From positions 1 through 64,000 of the forward strand of contig JBAYKX010000001.1 of NCBI GenBank assembly GCA_041664345.1: a DNA stretch of 64,000 nucleotides, in the 5' to 3' direction. Positions 1 to 10,700 of the stretch are shown piece after piece. Both the position numbers and the translations under genes were made by a program. Below the pieces are notes generated by a model that worked only from the letters and a program-made list of their open reading frames with translations, was not told where the DNA came from and did not search any database. Origin of the DNA: GWE2-40-63 sp041664345 (GTDB lineage Bacteria; Bacteroidota; Bacteroidia; Bacteroidales; SZUA-534). Every line of letters starts with the position of its first letter. Positions within the stretch are counted from its first letter, which is position 1.

Positions 1-46
1 CGAAGTTTCCACTACACAAGATAGACATCAGTACAACGAATCGCAT
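1..46 (-). CDS. 5' end of an exported protein, cut by the window edge
   Basis: Only the first 15 codons lie in the window. An ATG at 46-44 (minus strand) opens MRFVVLMSILCSGNF, which has the short basic start and hydrophobic run of a signal peptide. A purine-rich AAGGAAG sits a few bases upstream, and a TATTTTTG box, matching the Bacteroidota -7 consensus TAnnTTTG, lies at 75-68 on the same strand without a clear -33 partner. The function cannot be told from this fragment. Confidence 0.4.
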   Translation of the reverse strand, partial: MRFVVLMSILCSGNF

Positions 47-417
47 GAAGTCTTCCTTTGGCTAAAACAAAAATAAAAAAAAGTTCTTGAAAAATTTGGA
101 ATTTAACACAGTACCTCACGACCTAAGGGAGTAAATGCCGACAGGCAGAGGGGTACAAGAACACAAACACCATTGCTTTTGTGTTATGTATTTATCTACT
201 GCCCTCCAAAAGACTTAATTCCTACTATTATTACAATAGAAAGACTATTTACCTACATTCGTTGGTGTTTTGTAACTTATTGATTAAATATTTGTTAATG
301 TATAGAACAATAGATAACTTGCCGGTCTTAAAATTTGCTGCCAAAACCGGAAAAGGGTTTTTTCTAAAAATGTTAGATACCAGCGAGTTCAAAGAAAATA
401 AACTATAAATTAGGATT
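47..417. other. Intergenic region between divergent genes
   Basis: This stretch separates the leftward gene at the window edge from the rightward endonuclease gene. It is A+T-rich. A 75-codon open frame at 181-408 has no family resemblance and a composition rich in Tyr, Leu and Asn, so I do not call it a gene. Imperfectly complementary GTACC/GGGTAC segments near 111-152 could form a weak hairpin. No convincing promoter for the downstream gene was found. Confidence 0.4.
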
Positions 418-3360
418 ATGAAAAATTTTCTGTCAGCAAAATATTTGGTAACGGTTTGGATGCTTTTGCTTAATGTAACCCTTCTTTTAGGTCAACAGAA
501 AAGTATTCCTGTCGGTTATTACAATGGAACCGAAACTCTTTCAGGAGCACCGTTAAAAACAGCATTATACAACATTATAAAAGGACATACTATTATATCC
601 TATACTGGGTTATGGAATGCCTATAAAACCACCGACAACTTAGTAATTCAAGGAACCACTTACGTATTCGATATGTATTCTGTCAAGAGCGATAGTACTT
701 CCGCTTATTCATATACCTTCACTACCGATCAGTGTGGCAATTATTCAGGCGAAGGTGATTGCTATAATCGCGAGCACTCATTCCCAAAAAGTTGGTTTAA
801 TGATGCATCCCCAATGTACTCCGATTTATTTCATATTGTACCCACCGATGGATATGTTAATGGACGCCGCGGCAATTTTCCCTTTGGTGAAGTAACTTCA
901 CCAACCTGGACATCAACCAATGGAAGCAAATTGGGAAGTTGTTCCTATCCCGGTTACACCGGTACTGTATTTGAACCCATTGATGAATATAAAGGTGATT
1001 TTGCTCGGATTTATTTTTATATGGCAACCCGTTATGAAAATGTTATTGCCGGTTGGCCCGGTTCCGACATGACCAACAGTACCAGTTTTCCTTGTTTTTC
1101 AACCTGGGCTCTAAATATGCTTATTGAATGGAACAATGAAGACCCAATTAGTACAAAAGAAATTAACAGAAATGAATCTGCCTATTTATTGCAACACAAC
1201 AGGAACCCTTTTGTTGATCATCCTGAATTTGTAGCCAAAATATGGGGAGGAAACAGTCCAAGTTTAATTACCGATATTGTTACCCAACCTGCTGTTCCAA
1301 ACACTACCGATGTTGTTATGGTTTCAGCCACTATTACTGATGCCGAAGGAATTGGTTCGGTGGTTTTAAAATGGGGAACCAATTCAGGTAGCTTAAGTAA
1401 TTCTATTAACATGACTACCTCTGGCAGCAATATTTATACTACTCAAACCGCCATTCCTGCCCAAATTGCCAATATCACTGTTTTTTATAAAATTGAGGTA
1501 ACCGATACGCAGGCAAGTGTTACTTCCAGCACTACCAAATCGTACACCGTTGTACCATCAGATGTTACAGCACCTGAATTGGGATTCAACATTTCAAACA
1601 TGGCCACAAACATCGATATCAATACACAGATAGTAATTAGCAGCAACGAATCGCTATTTACCAATATAGCCGGTGATATTACGGAAACTTACTTGAATGA
1701 TAACCTTCATTGTACCGTTGAATCGGGTACAGGAATTGAGGTGCCTTTTCAAGCAACCATCGATAATACAAAAACACAGATTACAGTTTCATTTTCATCG
1801 CCTCTTGCTTATCAAACGGTGTATTATTTTGAGATACCCGGTTCAGTTTTTGAAGATGCGTCAGGAAATGAGACGAATAAATATACCCTTTCGTTTACAA
1901 CCGAGGTTATACCTGATGCTCAAGCACCCATACTTACCATTACTCCACCAAATCATGCTACCAATGTTGAACTGAATGCAACCATAAAAATCAATTCGAA
2001 CGAACCGTTGCTGACTAAAACCGGTGAGATAATTAACGAAATGTATCTTAAAACAGTTATTGATTTAAAACTTTACGATGTTAATGGAACAAACCTTTCA
2101 TATAATGCCGGAATAAGCAACAACAACCAATTGATAACCATTTGGCCATCGGAATCGTTTACTAATGAAATTACCTATTTTGCCAAATTAAATACAAATG
2201 CTTTTGCTGATATATCAGGTAATTTAACTGATTCCATTCAAACATCGTTCACTACCAAATCGTTGAATGATACAAAGGCTCCCGCATTTATTGCAGGTTT
2301 TCCAAAAACTGATACGATAACCTCCCATTCCTTTAATTTAATCGTGTCGATGGACGAACCGGGAACGATTTTTTATGAGTTAAAATTAAAAACTGAATCA
2401 GCGCCTACCATCCAGCAATTATTGGAATCAGCTACCATTGAACTATTGGAAGGTTATGATGCCGATACTATTTCATTTGAAGGATTAACTGAAAATACCG
2501 CTTATTCGGTGTATTTATTAACACAGGACAAACAGGCAATCCCAAATACTGCCTTATTTGCCTTAAAGCAAAATATAACCACCTTGGGAATAGCACCGTT
2601 GGTGTTGGTTGAACCAGAAAATCAAATGATTTGCAAAGGAAATGAGGTGCTTTTTGTAACGTCAGTTTCGGGAACTGAACCCTTAGCCTATCAATGGTAT
2701 TTTGGTGAAACCCTTTTGCAAGATGCCATAGACGATACCTTGAGAATATCAACTACCCTTGATAACAATGCAGGTTTATACTTTTGTAAAATAAGTAATA
2801 ATTGGGGTTTTGTTTTATCGCAAAATGCTGAATTAACCTTTATTGCTGATGTGTTTGCTGGAATCGATAATCAGGTATCGGTAAAAACTACAGCTTTAGA
2901 AATGGATCTTTTTGAATTGCTTCTCAACAACCCGGAGGCTGGAGGCGAATGGATTGATCTGGATTTTTCACAAGCATTAAATGGTTCCGTTTTTAGCCCA
3001 AATAAGGCGGATGCCGGTATTTACCGTTTTAATTATATTGTTACCAATGAATGTACTACCGATAATGCAACGGTTACGGTTACAGTTGAAAGTCCAGATG
3101 CTATTCATGCAACGGGTTTGGAAGGATTGATGGTTTACCCCAATCCAAGTAAAGGTGTTTTTTATATTCAAATACCCAATTCATTGACTAATCATTCATT
3201 GCATATTTTTAGCCCGCAAGGAACTTTATTGAAACAAATGCAAATGGAAAAACTTTCAGGAAAAACAACTCTTGATTTATCGGAATTTGGAAAAGGGATT
3301 TATTACATAAAAATAAGTGCTGCCTCTAAAGTAATTGTAAAGAAGCTTGTAATTGATTAA
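418..3360 (+). CDS. Secreted endonuclease I with Ig-like domains and T9SS tail
   Basis: This 980-residue protein opens with a signal peptide (about residues 1-26). An endonuclease I/Vvn-type nuclease domain follows at about 35-275. The hallmark NREHSFPKSWF carries the likely general-base His120, and HIVPTDGYVNGRRGNFPFG carries the likely metal-binding and active-site His139, Asn148 and Arg150. Such enzymes cut DNA and RNA without sequence preference outside the cell. Residues 285-380 look like an Ig/fibronectin-like domain, two SbsA-type Ig-like repeats span about 385-650, and an Ig-like domain lies near 735-810. The C-terminal 75 residues (MVYPNPSKGVFYI to the end) are a type A T9SS sorting domain, so the protein is expected on the cell surface or in the medium. 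A role in scavenging nucleic acid is inferred. Its stop overlaps the end of the convergent kinase gene by four bases. Confidence 0.88.
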   Translation: MKNFLSAKYLVTVWMLLLNVTLLLGQQKSIPVGYYNGTETLSGAPLKTALYNIIKGHTIISYTGLWNAYKTTDNLVIQGTTYVFDMYSVKSDSTSAYSYTFTTDQCGNYSGEGDCYNREHSFPKSWFNDASPMYSDLFHIVPTDGYVNGRRGNFPFGEVTSPTWTSTNGSKLGSCSYPGYTGTVFEPIDEYKGDFARIYFYMATRYENVIAGWPGSDMTNSTSFPCFSTWALNMLIEWNNEDPISTKEINRNESAYLLQHNRNPFVDHPEFVAKIWGGNSPSLITDIVTQPAVPNTTDVVMVSATITDAEGIGSVVLKWGTNSGSLSNSINMTTSGSNIYTTQTAIPAQIANITVFYKIEVTDTQASVTSSTTKSYTVVPSDVTAPELGFNISNMATNIDINTQIVISSNESLFTNIAGDITETYLNDNLHCTVESGTGIEVPFQATIDNTKTQITVSFSSPLAYQTVYYFEIPGSVFEDASGNETNKYTLSFTTEVIPDAQAPILTITPPNHATNVELNATIKINSNEPLLTKTGEIINEMYLKTVIDLKLYDVNGTNLSYNAGISNNNQLITIWPSESFTNEITYFAKLNTNAFADISGNLTDSIQTSFTTKSLNDTKAPAFIAGFPKTDTITSHSFNLIVSMDEPGTIFYELKLKTESAPTIQQLLESATIELLEGYDADTISFEGLTENTAYSVYLLTQDKQAIPNTALFALKQNITTLGIAPLVLVEPENQMICKGNEVLFVTSVSGTEPLAYQWYFGETLLQDAIDDTLRISTTLDNNAGLYFCKISNNWGFVLSQNAELTFIADVFAGIDNQVSVKTTALEMDLFELLLNNPEAGGEWIDLDFSQALNGSVFSPNKADAGIYRFNYIVTNECTTDNATVTVTVESPDAIHATGLEGLMVYPNPSKGVFYIQIPNSLTNHSLHIFSPQGTLLKQMQMEKLSGKTTLDLSEFGKGIYYIKISAASKVIVKKLVID

Positions 3361-5432
3361 ATCAAATAACTATAATCGGCAGGAATAGTAATCGTTACAA
3401 GGCTACCTTTTGATTCTTCGGGAGAACCTTTGTCGCTATATTGAATGGTAATTTTGTTGCTATTAAAAGAATTAAAATAAGCAATTACCTGTTCTATCAT
3501 CAGCATGTTTTTTGTAAAGGACGATTCCGATTTTTCCAGATCACGAAATACCCCATCATCGGCTATCTGTATATAAATATTTTGATTTTCATCCATGTCA
3601 ACCATAATTTGGATGGTTCCCGGAATATTCTTCACCAGAACCCCCTTTTTTAGGGCACTTTCAACAAAACTAAATACTATGAGTTTGGGAACTTTCACCG
3701 ATTTGTTTATTCCCGGTGACACAATGAAATCATAGGTAAACTTTTCTTTAAAGCGGAACTTTTCGAGTACCATATAATTTTTAACATAATCCAATTCTTC
3801 CTCAAGAGACCGAGAAAACTCATCGAGAGAAACAATTGCTTCGCGCAAAAATTTTGAGAACAAACCCAGATTGTTGTAGGCTGTTTTTCGGTCTTCGGTG
3901 TTAATGGAGAAAGCTATGGAATTTAAGGCATTGAAAAGAAAATGCGGATCGAGTTGATTGCGGATCAAATCAAGTTGCATTTTATAAAATTTTTCGTTTG
4001 TATATTTAATGTGCTGAAGTTGAATGTGATGCAAACGTAAAAATAACCAATAGGCAAATAGAAAAGTGAAAATTGAAAGAGCATACAACACAAACCGGAA
4101 CCAATAGAATTGATTTTCAGAATAATATATTAAAAACTGATGGTGTTCATTTTGAATGGAAAGAAAATTTGGCAGTCCTTTTCTATTTTTTATCGAAAAA
4201 TGTATTTTTTCGATGCTCAATTCAGGAATATCAATTACTACCGGATGACTGAAATCGTTTCTTAAAATAGTTAACCGATTGCTTTGAACAACCATAACTT
4301 CGTCAATTCCATTTTCATCAATATCGAAATAGGCTACCTGATTTATCATTCCTTTAAGATCGATGCGATCGGCAACGGTACCATCCTCTAGATATTGAAT
4401 TACCCAACCATCGCGATGAAAAGCCAATATTTTTGACCAATCGGAACGAGCCGGATCAAAAATAAAATTGCTTTCAGTTACCATATTTTGAGAAATTAAT
4501 TCTCCTGATTGTTTCAGTAGTTGAATACGGGCTTTTCCATTTTCGCTTAACGACCAGCTTAACGACACAATGAAGTTTCCATCAGGCGATTCCCAAGGAA
4601 AAACACTACTGATACTCATACGGCTTTCGTATAGCAATGGATGGGAATAATAGCTTAAATCGGAATTCAATACAATGGAAGCTGAATTCAATGGTTGTTT
4701 TCGAGATGGGTATCCTTGATTGGTGCTATTGAATGTAGATAGAAATATTTCAGGGCTTCCATCTTTATTAATATCGTATAAAATGGGGCTTCCTACCAGT
4801 TGCATTTCAATTTCGGGCGATTGCTTCATTTTTTTATTATGACAATCGTAAGCAAATACGCTCCTTGGCTGTTCGCTAAACCGACTATTGATGGTGAAAA
4901 CCACTTCTTTAAAACCATCGTTATTCAAATCGGCCACTCCCCCGCTATGTATTACCAAATGGCTGTTTCCATCACTTTCATTAATTTTACATACCGGTAT
5001 TTTCTCAAGTTCAAAGGCACCTATATTCAAAGGAATCAAACAATAAAGGTAAACCCAATCGTTAGTTTTCGAAAACACATAAACTTCATTCAAGCTATCA
5101 AGGTTGCAATCGCCCCAAATGAATTCGAAATATTCAACTACTTCTCCTTCAAGATACCACGCGTTTTGAAACACCCCATCGGAGTTATACAGATTAATAA
5201 CCGGCTGCCTACTGTCCGATAAATGGTAGTAAATTATTTCTTCTGAATTTCCATCACCATCAATATCCTTATATAGGTTTTTTTGGCCATCGGCAAGAAT
5301 TTGGCTGGTATCACTCATTAACCGGCCTACATACTTTTCAGTAGCGTTTGGTTGAAAAAGATATCCTACAATTGCTCCAATAGAACCTAGCAACAAATAA
5401 ACCAGCCAGTTTTTTTTTGAATATTTTCTCAA
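3357..5432 (-). CDS. LytS/YehU-type sensor histidine kinase with VCBS-like repeats
   Basis: The 691-residue protein has an N-terminal membrane anchor (about 10-27) and a long extracytoplasmic region with several FG-GAP/VCBS-like repeats of the DINKDGSPEIF and DIDENGIDEV type, which suggest a beta-propeller sensor. A second membrane helix lies near 440-460. The His_kinase domain follows, with the phospho-acceptor His497 in NQLDPHFLFNALN. The ATPase half is unusual: the N-box that normally reads ENAxKHG is ESALKKG here, lacking the metal-coordinating Asn, although an ADDG motif remains. ATP binding may therefore be weak or lost. No LytTR response regulator is adjacent. Membrane topology and the sensing role are inferred from family architecture. 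Confidence 0.8.
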   Translation of the reverse strand: MRKYSKKNWLVYLLLGSIGAIVGYLFQPNATEKYVGRLMSDTSQILADGQKNLYKDIDGDGNSEEIIYYHLSDSRQPVINLYNSDGVFQNAWYLEGEVVEYFEFIWGDCNLDSLNEVYVFSKTNDWVYLYCLIPLNIGAFELEKIPVCKINESDGNSHLVIHSGGVADLNNDGFKEVVFTINSRFSEQPRSVFAYDCHNKKMKQSPEIEMQLVGSPILYDINKDGSPEIFLSTFNSTNQGYPSRKQPLNSASIVLNSDLSYYSHPLLYESRMSISSVFPWESPDGNFIVSLSWSLSENGKARIQLLKQSGELISQNMVTESNFIFDPARSDWSKILAFHRDGWVIQYLEDGTVADRIDLKGMINQVAYFDIDENGIDEVMVVQSNRLTILRNDFSHPVVIDIPELSIEKIHFSIKNRKGLPNFLSIQNEHHQFLIYYSENQFYWFRFVLYALSIFTFLFAYWLFLRLHHIQLQHIKYTNEKFYKMQLDLIRNQLDPHFLFNALNSIAFSINTEDRKTAYNNLGLFSKFLREAIVSLDEFSRSLEEELDYVKNYMVLEKFRFKEKFTYDFIVSPGINKSVKVPKLIVFSFVESALKKGVLVKNIPGTIQIMVDMDENQNIYIQIADDGVFRDLEKSESSFTKNMLMIEQVIAYFNSFNSNKITIQYSDKGSPEESKGSLVTITIPADYSYLI

Positions 5433-5514
5433 AGGTATCGGGTTTTATCGAATTCAAATGTAATCATTTGCTTTACAGCTGCCAATTTGGGTTTTTACTT
5501 TGTATAACTCGATG

Positions 5515-6396
5515 CTAAATAAACCAATGCCATTTTTTATTTACACTATAATAGAATTCTGCCTGTGAACCAAAACCCTTATAAAAACGGGCAATCCCTT
5601 CATTTATACTTCCTTCAAAATCGAGTAATAAAGGTTTTCCACTTTTACTCCTTATTATCTCATCAACAATTTTAAACATGGCCCGGGTATCTTTTCCTTG
5701 TTGGGTTGATGCAGAAAACAAATAAATGATCCTATTTTTGAATTGCACCAAACAAACAGCACCCAAAAGCTCTCTTTTTTCGTTTTCAATTCCTATCAAT
5801 TCGGCGTATTTATTTTGAAATAAAAAATCAATAAGTTTTTTAAGAATTCCCTGTTGTTTTTCATTCATTAAAAAACCTATTTCATTCAACATCAATTTAA
5901 TATATTCATCCGAAGTTAAGTTTTTAGTTATTGAGAATCCTAGTTTATTGGCTTTTTTAATATTGCGTTGAGTATTTTCATTGAACCTTTGGTATAATGT
6001 GGAATAATCATCATTTAAGGGCATTACATAATTAGGTCGTTGAGTGGCCTTTGGTAAACCAATGGTATTCATGCTATTGAAAGAAACTTCGTATCGAAAA
6101 AACAGGTTAGGAATTGCTGCTACAAAATCGGATACCTTATATAATTCAGGTTCCTTGCCAAAAATACCCAATTGTTGGGCAAACCATGGATGATAACTAT
6201 ATTTTATTCCGAACTTTTGTTTCCAGGGCAATGGCATTACGGCTTCATAATTATTTAAAACCAAAGCATCCCAATTTTGGCAAACCAAATCGAGATACCA
6301 ACTCATTCCATAGATACGCCCATTAGGAGCCTCAATAACACAGCCATCCCACAGATTCTTATCAATATCGGCTTGCTTTAAATAGGTAATTGCCAT
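5515..6396 (-). CDS. FemAB/GNAT-like acyltransferase-fold protein
   Basis: A 293-residue cytoplasmic protein without signal peptide or membrane helix. It opens with the pattern of a Bacteroidota family whose fold resembles the acyl-CoA N-acyltransferases (FemAB/GNAT-like): an N-terminal segment with YGMSWYLD, a central NTQRNIKKANKLGFSI, and a C-terminal GSINEGIARFYKGFGS that resembles the loop closing the acceptor site. Substrate and reaction are unknown. It lies 45 bases downstream of the TolC gene on the same strand and could be cotranscribed with the efflux operon, but nothing in the sequence ties it to efflux. Confidence 0.6.
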   Translation of the reverse strand: MAITYLKQADIDKNLWDGCVIEAPNGRIYGMSWYLDLVCQNWDALVLNNYEAVMPLPWKQKFGIKYSYHPWFAQQLGIFGKEPELYKVSDFVAAIPNLFFRYEVSFNSMNTIGLPKATQRPNYVMPLNDDYSTLYQRFNENTQRNIKKANKLGFSITKNLTSDEYIKLMLNEIGFLMNEKQQGILKKLIDFLFQNKYAELIGIENEKRELLGAVCLVQFKNRIIYLFSASTQQGKDTRAMFKIVDEIIRSKSGKPLLLDFEGSINEGIARFYKGFGSQAEFYYSVNKKWHWFI

Positions 6397-6441
6397 GGTG
6401 CAAAAATAGGGTTATCTCTCAAGATACAACGAATCACTATG

Positions 6442-7794
6442 CTAAAACTTTAAACTCCCGCTAAGCTGCAATAATTGAATTTCAGCAATTTTTGCGTAAT
6501 ACTGGGCGTACAAGAGCCGGCTTTCGGCATCAAATTCTTTTCGTTGTATTTCCCTAAAATCAATTTCATTAATGGCACCCCGTTGATACAACTCAATAGC
6601 AAAATGCAGGTTTTTGCGGGCATTGCCCATATTTTCGGTTTCAAGTTTTATTTGCTTTAAGGCACTTATGTAATTGTTATAGGTTTGGTACCATTGTAGT
6701 TTTATGGAGTTCCATTCACTTTCCTCCTCCAATTGTGCCGTTTGATACTCTACCTTGGCAATTTGCCGTTTCCTACTGTCGTTAAAACCGTTAAACAAGG
6801 AATAACTAAGTTTTAAACCGGCTGTTGGTCCTACATTTTGAGTCCAATCAATCTGCCCTGTAGAATAGCGGGAATGGTAATAATCGTAATCGGCAAACAA
6901 ATCTAAGGTTGGTAAAAAATTACTGGTAGTTTGGTCCAATTCAAGCTTTTTTATTTGTACCCTATTTTTTGCCAGCAATAAATTACGGTTCTCATTCTCC
7001 ATTTGTCTTTCCAAATCAGAATAATTGAGTTCAGGAAACCTATTCATTTCCATTGGAACAGCAAATTGGATTTCAGGTGAACGTCCCAGCCAGTGGTTTA
7101 TATCAGCCTTTAAATTAGCAATTCGGGTTTCCTGTTTTATAAAAAGTGAACTGTCGTTGCTCAAATCAATACTGGCTTGTATCCGGTCAATTTCAGAGGC
7201 TGCGCCCAAACGGTATTTCTTGTCGGCCAATTCAAACCGAAACTTACTTATACCCATGGTGTATTGCAGCACCTGCGCAAGCTTCTGTTCCTGCATCAAC
7301 GCATAATAAAACGATGCCAACTGCACGTAAACCGATTCAATTTCAAGTTGCAACCCTAGGGTTCCCATTTTTTCCATTTCGTTCAACCGGTCTTTGGTAA
7401 CAAACATTTTAGTACCGTCAAAAAGAGTCCAGTTCATTAAAACATAAGCATCTATGGAATTCGTTTTTCTACCGTCAAACACAGTTTCAGTATTGTCGGA
7501 ATTAACTGTTTTACCATCTAAAACCGAATTATTCGAAATAACGCCAATTCCCATAGTTGGAAGGAAACCTGCATTACCATAAGTATTGTTCAATTTCAGT
7601 ATTTCAACCGTATTTTTTGATATTAAAAGCCCATAATTATTTTCCAGCGCTTCCGAAAACAAAACCTCAAAGGAAACCGTATCGGTATTTTGAGCATTTA
7701 GCCCTAATGCAGAAAACAAAAACATCAGGCAAAAAAAGCTGCGTATTAGGGTATTATTGAATCGAATGATTGTTGAATTGACTGTTTTTTTCAT
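6442..7794 (-). CDS. TolC-family outer-membrane efflux channel
   Basis: The 450-residue protein starts with a signal peptide ending near ALGLNAQ. The rest is two similar halves of long amphipathic helices with short beta segments, as in the outer membrane efflux protein (OEP) family, which forms trimeric tunnels across the outer membrane. It starts only four bases after the RND pump gene stops, so it completes a tripartite adaptor-pump-channel operon. Length is normal for the family. The exported substrate cannot be read from sequence. Confidence 0.9.
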   Translation of the reverse strand: MKKTVNSTIIRFNNTLIRSFFCLMFLFSALGLNAQNTDTVSFEVLFSEALENNYGLLISKNTVEILKLNNTYGNAGFLPTMGIGVISNNSVLDGKTVNSDNTETVFDGRKTNSIDAYVLMNWTLFDGTKMFVTKDRLNEMEKMGTLGLQLEIESVYVQLASFYYALMQEQKLAQVLQYTMGISKFRFELADKKYRLGAASEIDRIQASIDLSNDSSLFIKQETRIANLKADINHWLGRSPEIQFAVPMEMNRFPELNYSDLERQMENENRNLLLAKNRVQIKKLELDQTTSNFLPTLDLFADYDYYHSRYSTGQIDWTQNVGPTAGLKLSYSLFNGFNDSRKRQIAKVEYQTAQLEEESEWNSIKLQWYQTYNNYISALKQIKLETENMGNARKNLHFAIELYQRGAINEIDFREIQRKEFDAESRLLYAQYYAKIAEIQLLQLSGSLKF

Positions 7795-7798
7795 AAAA

Positions 7799-10700
7799 TT
7801 AACTATGAATCGCTTTATTTTTCGAAGTTAGATAGATATACAATGCTGGAATTACATATAATGTAAGCACCAACGAAAAAGTTAAACCCCCAATAATTAC
7901 AATCCCCATGGGAATACGGCTGGTTGAAGCTCCACCTAAAGCTAAGGCAATAGGAACGGCACCCAACACGGTGGCAAGACTGGTCATTAAAATAGGCCGA
8001 AACCGACGGGTTGAAGCATCTACAATTGCCTCCCTGATGGGCAATCCATCGAGCTTGCGCTGATTGGCAAACTCAACAATGAGGATGCCATTTTTGGTAA
8101 CAATTCCCACCAAAACAATAACCCCAATTTCGCTAAAAATATTCAATGTGCCTCCGTACCACCAGATAGAAATTACCGCTCCAGCTAATGCTAAAGGAAC
8201 CGTAAGCATAATTATTAGAGGATCGGAAAAGCTCTCAAACTGGGCTGCCAATACAAGATATATTAGCACCAATGCAAGTAGAAACGCAAATATCAGGCTG
8301 CTCGAACTTTCGGCAAACTCCTTTGATACTCCGCCCAAAGTAGTGCTAAAGGTATCATCAAGCAGTTCCTCCGACAGTTGATCCATAGCCTCAATCCCCT
8401 GATTTAGGGAATATCCTTTGGCCAACCCTGCCGAAATAGTTGCCGAAACATAGCGGTTGTATCGGTACAATTGAGGTGGAGCACTTTCGTAACTCAGTTC
8501 CACTAAATTATCAAGCTGAATGGATTCGCCTTTGTTGTTTTTTACGGCTATCGAGGTTAGGTCAACAGGGTCGTTACGGTCGGAACGAATAGCCTGCCCA
8601 ATAACCTGATACTGCTTCCCACCATGAATGAAGTATCCGTAACGCTGACCTCCAAAAAGTAATTGAATGGTTTCGGCAATATCTTTCATTGAAACACCCA
8701 TTTCGCGGGCTTTATCCCGATTAATTTCAACCCGTAACTCCGGCTTATTAAATTTCAAATCAACATCTACCATCGAAAAGGCGGGATTCATTTGGGCTTT
8801 TTCCATAAATTTTGGAACTACCTCTTTCAATGCATCAAAATCAGGCGCCTGAATTATATATTGTACCGGAAACGAACTTCCCCTGCTGCTTCCAATAGTT
8901 TGTTCCTGAACAACAAACGACCGGGCAAAATTCATGTTTTTTACAATGGCTTGAAGTTCATCGGCTAGCTCTTGCTGACTTTTATCGCGCTCCGAAGCGG
9001 GAACCAATGTAATCCGGTTCATTCCACTATTTGTTGATGAGGCCGCTCCAAAACCAGGTGCTGTAATACTTAACAAGGCATCTTTTTCTGGAAGGGTATC
9101 TAAAATACCCGCAATCTGCATGATGTAAGCATCCATCTTTTCAAACGAAATTCCTTCAGGAGCCGTTGATGCAATACGTAATCGGCTCTTATCTTCCATG
9201 GGAGCCAATTCCGAAGGAATAGTACGTCCGATAAAAAAAATCACAAAAAGGGAAAAAAGCATGATGGCAACAGCAATCCATGGGCGTAAAATAAATTTCT
9301 TCAATGAAGCATGGTAATAATGTATCAGACCTTGGAAAAAAGGTTCTGTCTTTCGAAACAACCAGTTTTGCTTTTCGCGATGTTTTAAAATGCGTGAACT
9401 CATCATGGGTGTTAAGGTTAGCGATACCACTGCCGAAACTATTACCGAACCAGCCACCACAACCCCGAATTCACGGAACAACCTTCCGGTTAAACCGCTT
9501 AAAAAAATAATGGGCAAAAATACCGCTGCCAAAGTTATGGTGGTGGAAATAATAGCAAAAACAATTTCATTCGACCCCAAGTGTGCCGCCTTCATGGGGT
9601 GCATTCCTTTTTCCACTTTGGCGTAAATGTTTTCCATAACAACTATGGCATCATCAACCACAATACCAGTGGCCAACACAATACCCAGTAACGAAAGGAT
9701 ATTTATTGAAAACCCGGAAGCGTACATGATAAAAAAGGAGCTGATAAGCGAAATGGGAATAGCAATAAGTGGAATCATGGTGGTGCGCCAGTCGCGTAGG
9801 AACATGAAAATTACCAAAGCCACCAAAATAAAAGCCAATAAAATGGTTTCCTCAACCTCGGTAATTGCCTTACGGATGGATGTAGTAGTATCCAATGCCA
9901 CACCCACTTTTATATCTTCAGGTAAGTCCTTTTTTATTTGTTCCACCCGCCGATAGGCTTCGTCAACAATATCAATGTAGTTGGCTCCCGGTTGTGGGGT
10001 AAGAGCAACGCCAACCATAGGTATTCTGCCATTTCCCCTCAGAATGGTGCGTTCGTTTTCAGGAGCAAGCCGCGCTTTTCCTACATCGCTGAATCGGATT
10101 AACGATCCTCCTTTTTCCGAAAGGATCATGTTATCAAAATCATTTTCGGTATTCAACCGACCCATGGTGCGGATGGTTAATTCATTGGTTGTCCCTTCAA
10201 TCCTACCTGCGGGTAATTCCACATTTTCGCGAATCAACGCATTCCTGACATCAAGTGGAGTTAATTGATAGGCTGCTAATTTTATAGGGTCGAACTCCAA
10301 TTTCATGGAATATTTTTGCTCGCCCCAAATGCGAATTTCGCTTACCCCATCAATGGTTTGCAGCCGTTCTTTAAAATTACGGATGGCAAAATCGGTAAGC
10401 TCAATCAAATTCCTTTTATCGCTTTGTACCGTAATGGATAAAATATTGTCGGCATTGGCATCTGCCTTACTCACTACCGGCGGATCGGCATCGGGCGGTA
10501 TGCTGCGTATGGCACGTGAAACTTTGTTACGCACATCGTTGGCAGCCCGCTCCATATCCACATCCAGATTAAATTCCACGGTAATGTTGCTGCGCCCATC
10601 GGAACTGGTAGAACTCAAGCTGCGTATACCTGAAATACCGCTTAGCGATTCTTCCAATGGTTCGGTTATCTGCGATTCCATAACCTCAGCATTGGCGCCG

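Noticed and set aside
181..408. 75-codon open frame before the endonuclease gene
   Set aside because: Its composition is that of random A+T-rich DNA, it lacks a recognisable family and no regulatory signal precedes it.
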